Origin: a virus
IMG/VR virus record: IMGVR_UViG_3300005340_000001
Location: 1-64,000 of that record
Strand: one strand, 5' to 3'
DNA length: 64,000 nucleotides
A model generated the notes under the pieces. That model saw nothing but the letters and a program-made list of their open reading frames with translations, made no database searches and was not told where the DNA came from. The position numbers and the translations under genes were made by a program. Below are positions 58,920-64,000 of the stretch, one piece after another (positions within the stretch are counted from its first letter, which is position 1; each line of letters begins with the position of its first letter).

Positions 58920-59330
58920 TTGGACCGCGAGCCCGATCCGTGCCTCGTTGTGGTAGAGCCGCTGGCGGAAGCGATTGGCTCGTTCCTGGACGACTGGAAC
59001 CTCAACCATCCGCAGATCGCCGGCCAGTGGGGCCTCGATCCGGACGCGCCGATTCCGTTGCGCGGCACCGAGTGGCTCGCCGAGAACGCCGACGTTGACG
59101 AGGAGCTCGTCCGCGCGATCCGGCGGCGCTCCGTGCGCATGGTCGAGCTCTGCGTGTTCGACCGTCTGTGCGCCGCGATGGATTGTCCGCAGCTGTTCCA
59201 CGACCCGCGCGTGACGATCACCGATCGGAGCGCTGTCCTCGAGGACGCGGAGCGGCGCCGAACGGCCGGCAAGCAGTCACTCGTTGCCGCTCTTCGAGTA
59301 CGCCACGCCGGCGTCCAGGTGGCCGCATGA
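58920..59330 (+). CDS. Hypothetical protein before the endolysin
   Basis: A 136-residue protein from TTG 58920, after a 109-base gap holding TACGAT at 58904-58909. It is helical (AEAIGSFLDDWNLNHPQI, RRRSVRMVELCVFDRL). Its stop overlaps the endolysin ATG. Function unknown. Confidence 0.5.
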   Translation: MDREPDPCLVVVEPLAEAIGSFLDDWNLNHPQIAGQWGLDPDAPIPLRGTEWLAENADVDEELVRAIRRRSVRMVELCVFDRLCAAMDCPQLFHDPRVTITDRSAVLEDAERRRTAGKQSLVAALRVRHAGVQVAA

Positions 59331-60112
59331 CCGTCGTGCCGTTCAAGAGGGTGCTCCACCAGGGGATGCGCGGCAGAGACGTGAAGGCCGTCAAGATCGG
59401 CCTTCGCCGAATCGGGTACGGAGGCGGACTCACGCAGAGCCGCGTGTTCGGTCCGCGCATGGGCGTGCAGCTGAAGGCGTTCCAGCAGCACATGGGCCTG
59501 CACCCCGACGGCATCTACGGCCCCGCCACGCACGCGAAGCTGGCGCCGCACTTCTCGGCGTGGGCTCGGCAGCTCTACTCGAGCCAGCACGTCCCGCCGG
59601 CTCCGCCGACGTCGGCCACGGCTGCCGCGAAGCGGCTGCTCGTCCTCGCCGACGAGGGCAAGTTCCGCGATGACCGCGGATCGGTGCTTCCGCAGATCCA
59701 GGCGACCGCGAAGGGCCAGACGGTCACGAACATCATCGGCGAGCAGATCCACATCGACCCGAAGGTCCTCGAGTGCCTCGTCTGGCTGATCGACGAGAAG
59801 GGCTTCACGCTCGGCTGCTACGCGCTCTGCTCCGACCACGGCAACGATGGCGAGCGCGGACATATGGGCGGCCACGCGGTCGACATCTCTTCGATCAACG
59901 GCGTCACCGTGAACAACGCCGGCGTCTACACGTCGCTGCTCAAGCTGCTCCGCGTGCTCCAGTCGGGCGAGCACAAGCCGTGGCAGCTGATCTCGGGCGG
60001 GTACGCGTACCACGAGGACAAGACGTGCCAGAGCCTGTGCATCCCGTACGCGGCCTACTACGGCGAGCCGACGCTCTCCGAGCACTGCAACCACGTGCAC
60101 GTCGGCTACTGA
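59327..60112 (+). CDS. Endolysin: peptidoglycan-binding plus M15-like peptidase
   Basis: A 261-residue protein. Residues about 10-70 are a peptidoglycan-binding domain (GMRGRDVKAVKIGLRRIGY, LKAFQQHMGLHPDGIYG). The C-terminal part has HMGGHAVDI (H179, H183, D186) and HVH (256-258), the zinc-ligand layout of M15/VanY-like peptidases that cut peptide links in the wall. CYALCSDHG and CQSLC may form disulfides. It lies after the small membrane genes, as a lysis gene should. Confidence 0.78.
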   Translation: MTVVPFKRVLHQGMRGRDVKAVKIGLRRIGYGGGLTQSRVFGPRMGVQLKAFQQHMGLHPDGIYGPATHAKLAPHFSAWARQLYSSQHVPPAPPTSATAAAKRLLVLADEGKFRDDRGSVLPQIQATAKGQTVTNIIGEQIHIDPKVLECLVWLIDEKGFTLGCYALCSDHGNDGERGHMGGHAVDISSINGVTVNNAGVYTSLLKLLRVLQSGEHKPWQLISGGYAYHEDKTCQSLCIPYAAYYGEPTLSEHCNHVHVGY

Positions 60113-60136
60113 GCCGGCGACCTCGAGAGCGAAGAT

Positions 60137-60163
60137 CGGAGGGCGCCCGAAGGCGCCCGTCCG
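60137..60163. terminator. Bidirectional terminator hairpin
   Basis: GGGCGCC (60141-60147) pairs with GGCGCCC (60152-60158) around CGAA, extended by CGGA/TCCG outside. It separates the endolysin from the convergent gene. There is no T-tract on the plus strand. Confidence 0.7.
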
Positions 60164-60167
60164 AGAG

Positions 60168-60938
60168 TCAGGCGCAGGCCGGGTCGATCCCCGGATCCCA
60201 CGCGCTGGTCGCGTGGTGGAACCGAGCCCAGCCGGCCGCGAAAGCCTGCGCGAGAGGGCTCAGCCACGCTCGCACGATGGCCGGGGTACCGGGCGGAACG
60301 TACGGCAAGTCCTTCAAGATCGGAAGATGCCAGTGGCGCTGCCGGGCTTCGCTGACGGCTGCGGCGTACTTCCCTGTGAACGTGTCGCGCATGAACTGCA
60401 TCCATCCGCCGGCGCCGGACGAGCCCGACGGCGGCGTGAGAGTGCCGGCGTACGGAATGCCGTGGACGGGCCCGTTCCAGACCCACTCGCCGTGTCCTCC
60501 TTCGCCGCTCGAGCACGAGAGCAACCAACTCGAGGTGCCGGGCCAGACGCGCTGCACGATCCGGACGGCGGTCTGCCAGTCGTTCGTTAGCGGCAGACGG
60601 TGCGCGGCGAGGAAGTGCTTCGCCTTGTGCCAGCGGACGTTCCATCGGTGCTTGAGCCAGTGCAGAGCCGCCGGCGATCGCCAGCGTCTCTCGGCGTGGT
60701 TCGTCGGCGTCGGAGGGACCGGGATGCGATGCTGGACGCGCCACGTCTTGTGCATGAAGTAGACGACGGCGCCGCGCGCGTCACGCAACTCCTCGGCCGT
60801 CATACGCGCACCGTGGTCCTGATGCTGCGGCGCTGGTGCCTCCGCCGCCGGTACTGCTGCTCCGATCACCGGAGTCGATGCTGTCGCCAAAGTCGCGGCC
60901 GCGGCGACGGCGGCCGTTAGAAGAACGAGAAGTTTCAC
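60168..60938 (-). CDS. Secreted lysozyme/transglycosylase-like protein
   Basis: A 256-residue protein from GTG 60938 with a GGAGGTGAC site. Residues 1-30 are a signal peptide (LLVLLTAAVAAAATLATAST). The C-terminal half (WLLSCSSGEGGHGEWVWNG, then GSSGAGGWMQFMRDTF) has the Glu-containing core of soluble lytic transglycosylase or resuscitation-type lysozyme-like domains. It probably acts on peptidoglycan outside the membrane. It faces the endolysin. Confidence 0.72.
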   Translation of the reverse strand: MKLLVLLTAAVAAAATLATASTPVIGAAVPAAEAPAPQHQDHGARMTAEELRDARGAVVYFMHKTWRVQHRIPVPPTPTNHAERRWRSPAALHWLKHRWNVRWHKAKHFLAAHRLPLTNDWQTAVRIVQRVWPGTSSWLLSCSSGEGGHGEWVWNGPVHGIPYAGTLTPPSGSSGAGGWMQFMRDTFTGKYAAAVSEARQRHWHLPILKDLPYVPPGTPAIVRAWLSPLAQAFAAGWARFHHATSAWDPGIDPACA

Positions 60939-61180
60939 GTCACCTCCAGGTCGTAGGACGCGAGGAGTTCGGTCACGCTCGTTGGCGAGCGGCTCGCGCG
61001 ATACAGCTCACTGGGTCCGTCTGGATGCTCTCCTCTCTCGAGTGATTCGGCCTTCCCACCGTCCGGCTAAAGTGCTATAGCTATATCAAGCACGGTGGAG
61101 CCGTGAAGTCGTCGAGAGACTAGCGTGGCGCGGCGATTGGCGCCTCGCGAATGGGGAGGGAGACCCAGATTGGCAGCTAC
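60939..61180. other. Gene-free gap with an AT-rich dyad
   Basis: No gene is seen in these 242 bases between the reverse lysozyme-like gene and the next rightward genes. It holds the dyad at 61074-61087 and a GGGGAGGGAG ribosome-like site at 61153-61162. Confidence 0.5.
61074..61087. promoter_or_regulatory. AT-rich dyad (GCTATA-GC-TATATC)
   Basis: A fourth member of the GATATA-type elements, here inside a larger repeat GTGCT...AGCAC. It lies between divergent genes and could control either. Confidence 0.5.
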
Positions 61181-61312
61181 ATGGACATGATCGGCGGCTA
61201 TCCGAACGGTGAACCGACCTGGGTCGCGTGGGCCGGCGGCATCGTCATCCTCGTCGCTGTGATCGTTCTCGCGATCGCCGCGTTCCTCTACATGTTCGGG
61301 AGCAAGCGTTGA
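61181..61312 (+). CDS. Single-span membrane peptide
   Basis: A 43-residue protein with one strong span (AWAGGIVILVAVIVLAIAAF) and a basic end. The ribosome-like site is rather far from ATG 61181; ATT 61169 in the same frame has better spacing. It overlaps the next TTG start. Confidence 0.5.
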   Translation: MDMIGGYPNGEPTWVAWAGGIVILVAVIVLAIAAFLYMFGSKR

Positions 61313-61431
61313 ACATCTCGTTCGTCGTGCTCGGCGTCTCCGTCTCAATCCCTCTTCTCCCAGCTCTACCCGGAGGGTCTCCCGAGGCGGGGGCGTCGAG
61401 CAGGACGAATGGGAGGTCAAGACGATGGTGA
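61309..61431 (+). CDS. Short hypothetical protein
   Basis: A 40-residue frame from TTG 61309 (LNISFVVLGVSVSIPLLPAL...) with a hydrophobic start and a basic end, overlapping both neighbours. Short and uncertain. Confidence 0.35.
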   Translation: MNISFVVLGVSVSIPLLPALPGGSPEAGASSRTNGRSRRW

Positions 61432-61805
61432 CGAGCGAGGATCTCGAGCTCCTACTCGCCGGCCTCGAGGTCGAGAGTCTGAGCGAGCTCAAGCGGCTGG
61501 TCGACGTCGGACGCGCCGAGTTCCGCCGGTGCAGCCGACGCGCCGAGCTCGCGGCGACCGTGGGCTCGCTTCCGGATCCGCGCGCGCGGCTGCTCGCGGC
61601 GATGGACGTCTGCGTCGCCGAAGGCCGCATCGAGAACGGCCTCTTCGTCTACGTGACGTTCGCGGACGGCGGCGACGCGATCAACGCATCCGGCGTCTGG
61701 ACGAGCGAGGCGGATGCGTTCCTCGCCGGCGAAGCCGATGCAGAGGAGAACGTCAGTCGGGTCGTGTTGCCGCTCTTCATGGACAACGTCCCGGAGCGCA
61801 CGTGA
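61425..61805 (+). CDS. Hypothetical protein
   Basis: A 126-residue acidic protein. Helices (LELLLAGLEVESLSELKRLV) are followed by a beta region with FVYVTFADGGDA. The stop overlaps the GTG that probably starts the methyltransferase. Function unknown. Confidence 0.55.
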   Translation: MVTSEDLELLLAGLEVESLSELKRLVDVGRAEFRRCSRRAELAATVGSLPDPRARLLAAMDVCVAEGRIENGLFVYVTFADGGDAINASGVWTSEADAFLAGEADAEENVSRVVLPLFMDNVPERT

Positions 61806-62525
61806 TCGAACCTGTCTACCGGGGGGGGGCGTGGCACGATCTTCCAAGCCGACGCTCGCGACGTGCTCGCTGAGATGGAAACGGAGTCGGTCGATCTCGT
61901 CATCGTGGATCCGCCCTACGGCGTCGAATGGCGCTCGAACCAGCGAGCCGCACGTTTCGAGATGCTGGTCGGCGACGGCCACGCTGATCGCGAGGGCATC
62001 CGTGAGATCCTCCGCGACTGCGTGCGCGTCGTCGGCCAGAACCGCCACCTGTACGTGTTCGGCCCGACCGACGTAGTCGAAGGACTGAAAACGACAGCGC
62101 CCGTCGCGCTCGTCTGGGACAAGCTGATGATGAGCGGCGGCGACCTCTCCGCGCCATTCGGCCCCGCGCACGAGTCGATCTCGTTCCTCGTCTCCAAGCA
62201 CCGACACGGCGGTCAAGCCGGCAGCGACGCCATTCCCGCCCGCATCCGCAAGGGCACCGTCCTTCGCGCGAACCGACCCACTGGTCGCAAGGTTCGCCAC
62301 CCATCCGAGAAGCCGCTCGCGCTGCTCTCTGAGCTCATCGAGTCATCGAGTCGCATCGGCGATGTCGTACTTGATCCATGCGCCGGGATTGGCTCGACCG
62401 GGGTAGCAGCGATCATGCGCGGTCGACGCGCGGTGCTAATCGAGTGCGACGAGCAGTGGATAGATGAAGCAATCAGGCGTGTGCGTGAAGCTGAGGCGCT
62501 CGCTGATCGGATGGATGCAGCGTGA
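61802..62525 (+). pseudogene. DNA methyltransferase interrupted at a G9 tract
   Basis: From GTG 61802 the reading is VIEPVYRGG, then a run of nine G (61821-61829) throws it out of frame; in the next frame GTIFQADARDVLAEME leads straight into the methyltransferase. With one G fewer the whole gene is open to 62525, about 240 residues. Key motifs are VIVDPPYGVEW (catalytic DPPY) and, near the end, HPSEKPLALLSELIESS and VLDPCAGIGSTGVAAI (SAM site). It is an N4-cytosine or N6-adenine DNA methyltransferase. GTG 61863 could start a shorter active form. Phase variation, a null allele or a sequencing error could explain this. Confidence 0.78.
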
Positions 62526-62977
62526 GCGCGGTCCCGCTGATCGACGCGCAAGGTTTGCGTCGCTTCATGGCGCGAATCGAAGTCCAGGAGGACGGTTGCT
62601 GGTTCTGGACGGGTGGTCGGAGCAGCAACGGATACGGCTCATTCAGTGTCGGCCGGCGCAACTACGGAGCGCATCGCATCTCCTATCGGTATTTCATCGG
62701 CCCGATCCCGAGCGGACTTGAGCCCGACCATCTCTGCCGGGTCAGGCATTGCGTAAATCCCGAGCATCTCGAAGCCGTCACCCGTGCCGAGAATCTACGG
62801 CGCGGAGCCGGGCCCGCTCTCAATAAGGCGCGGGGAGAAGCGCAGACGCATTGCAGGCGTGGGCACGAGTTCACGCCGAAGAACACGTACCGGCGGCCGA
62901 CTGGCGGTCGCGCGTGCCGCAAGTGCCGCACGGCCGCTCAGCGCCGCTACTTGGACAGGAAGGCGGCGGCGAGTTGA
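62522..62977 (+). CDS. HNH homing endonuclease
   Basis: A 151-residue basic protein from GTG 62522. GCWFWTGGRSSNGYGSF is the usual opening, RISYRYFIGPIPSGLEPDHL and NPEHLEAVTRAENLRRG are the HNH core, and a second zinc unit (HCRRGHEFTPKNTYRRPTGG, then CRKCR) ends it. It overlaps the methyltransferase stop and the next TTG, so it is well embedded. Confidence 0.82.
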   Translation: MSAVPLIDAQGLRRFMARIEVQEDGCWFWTGGRSSNGYGSFSVGRRNYGAHRISYRYFIGPIPSGLEPDHLCRVRHCVNPEHLEAVTRAENLRRGAGPALNKARGEAQTHCRRGHEFTPKNTYRRPTGGRACRKCRTAAQRRYLDRKAAAS

Positions 62978-63378
62978 TTCCCAAGAAGTTTGCGCGCCGG
63001 CTGCTCGACGAGTACCTCGAGCGGCTCCGGCGAGGCGAGGAAGAGCACGACACGTTCTTCGAGCAGGAAGAGCTCGAGCAGTTGCGCGACAAGGTGCTGG
63101 ACGAGTCGCCGCTCGTGATCCGCGGGACAGAGAACGTCGAGCAGAAGGGGAAGCGCTACGTCATCGAGGGCCGGCTCCGCATCGAGCGCATGGAGCCGAC
63201 CGGCCTGATCGTCGCGTCATGCCGCGGCACGGGCGCGACGTACTCGCTCGGCTACGACCCCGTCAGGCGCCAGTGGCGGTGCACATGCTCGCTCGAGCGC
63301 GGCGGGAAGAGGACGCGCCGCTGCTCGCATCTCGCGGCGCTGCAACTCGTCGTCGACGAGCCGAAGGTCGCCGCGTGA
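62974..63378 (+). CDS. SWIM-type zinc-finger protein
   Basis: A 134-residue protein from TTG 62974. The C-terminal part has WRCTCSLERGGKRTRRCSHL, the CxC...CxH pattern of SWIM zinc fingers, which bind DNA or proteins. The N-terminal half is a charged helix. Confidence 0.65.
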   Translation: MIPKKFARRLLDEYLERLRRGEEEHDTFFEQEELEQLRDKVLDESPLVIRGTENVEQKGKRYVIEGRLRIERMEPTGLIVASCRGTGATYSLGYDPVRRQWRCTCSLERGGKRTRRCSHLAALQLVVDEPKVAA

Positions 63379-63761
63379 ACGCGTACTGGTGCAAACTCGA
63401 GGGCCGCATCGTCGGGCGAAGCTATGAGCCGCCCGATCCCGGCGAGTACACCGTGCCGTGCGGTATCTACCTCGCCGAGACGCGCGGCCGCGCGAAGCTG
63501 ATGCTGATCGCCGATCACGGCCGCGATGTCCACGCGGAAGAGTTCGTCGACGTGCGCACGCGGATCCTCGCTCGAGAGATCGACGCGCCATCGGGCCCGC
63601 TCGCCGAGCCGAAGCCCGGAGATCCCGTCTACGAAGCGATGGCTGATGGCGGCGATCCGCCGGCGGAAAGCCTCTACGCGCGGCTCTGGCTCCGCGTGCA
63701 CGAGATCGAAGATCACGCCGGCGCCACGTGCGATTGCCCGAGGGAAGCAGCAGCGGCATGA
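63375..63761 (+). CDS. Hypothetical protein
   Basis: A 128-residue protein from GTG 63375. YTVPCGIYLAETRGRAKLML and IADHGRDVHAEEFVDVRTRI form a mixed fold; the C-terminus has HAGATCDCPREA. No family is recognised. It is coupled to the next gene. Confidence 0.5.
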   Translation: MNAYWCKLEGRIVGRSYEPPDPGEYTVPCGIYLAETRGRAKLMLIADHGRDVHAEEFVDVRTRILAREIDAPSGPLAEPKPGDPVYEAMADGGDPPAESLYARLWLRVHEIEDHAGATCDCPREAAAA

Positions 63762-64000
63762 GCAGGATGACCCTCGGCGACGGCGCCGGCGCGATGTTTG
63801 TCGAAGAGGAGCCACGCCAACGCGAGTGTCCGCGCGCGACCGACGACGAGCGCGCGCTCGCGCATCGGCTGCCGTCCGTCAGCTTCGACGCTGACGAGTC
63901 GTACTCCGAGCGGCTCGAGGACTACACGCGCCACCTGATCCGCGTCGCGTGCCCGAACTGCGGCCGCGAGTGCCGGCCGTTCATCCGGCGCGACCTTCCG
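63758..64000 (+). CDS. Hypothetical protein, cut by the window end
   Basis: Starts at ATG 63758 (ATGA overlap) and is open to the window edge, 81 residues so far. CPNCGRECRPF near the end is a zinc-ribbon half. The rest lies outside the window. Confidence 0.5.
   Translation, partial: MSRMTLGDGAGAMFVEEEPRQRECPRATDDERALAHRLPSVSFDADESYSERLEDYTRHLIRVACPNCGRECRPFIRRDLP

Overview
The window is part of a GC-rich tailed (siphovirus-type) bacteriophage genome. It is about two-thirds G+C by eye, with many GTG/TTG starts and stop-start overlaps of the ATGA/GTGA/TTGA kind. Gene types and codon bias point to an actinobacterial host (inference). Several genes appear to be expressed from leaderless promoters: TANNNT followed by about 7 nt and then ATG or GTG. 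No terminase, integrase, repressor or replicative polymerase is visible, and both edges cut through genes, so this is a fragment of a larger phage genome.

Layout. 1-9.4 kb: packed small plus-strand genes (zinc-binding, membrane and winged-helix-like proteins, an SPFH/band-7 membrane protein, a SEC-C protein). 9.4-18.7 kb: a sugar-modification cluster with two single glycosyltransferases, a double glycosyltransferase, a methyltransferase and a LmbE-type deacetylase fused to a methyltransferase, set among small genes. 19.1-21.9 kb: an initiator-type tRNA, an HNH-like gene and the portal. 21.9-25.8 kb: a 1303-aa MuF head protein carrying 2H/LigT-like, GNAT-like and RelA/SpoT-like domains plus an unrecognised C-terminal domain; this looks like a virion-borne polymorphic effector. 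25.8-29.6 kb: a reverse-strand, plasmid-like operon with DUF3560 and LPD29-type proteins. 29.75-37.8 kb: prohead protease, AAA ATPase, a glycosyltransferase-like protein, a reverse RNase H cluster, and the capsid with a fused scaffold. 37.9-57.5 kb: connector and tail genes, including a protein with 18 LPYETL-type repeats, a frameshifted gpG/gpGT chaperone pair, the tape measure, an Asp-box propeller protein and a YVTN-propeller/tail-tip fusion. 57.5-61 kb: lysis region. 61-64 kb: small genes, a DNA methyltransferase whose start is put out of frame by a run of nine G, an HNH endonuclease and a SWIM-type zinc protein.

How it works together (inference). Structural genes run rightward in the usual head-to-tail-to-lysis order and are interrupted by homing-type nucleases (HNH at 19.2, 46.7 and 62.5 kb; GIY-YIG at 41.1 kb) and two reverse-strand blocks. 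Two of the reverse-strand starts and one further upstream site carry a rare AT-rich element related to GATATA-NN-TATATC, which suggests separate control from the rightward genes. The strongest candidates for undescribed biology are the MuF multi-domain effector with the reverse operon that meets it tail to tail, the leaderless promoter class together with a phage initiator tRNA, and the poly-G methyltransferase switch.
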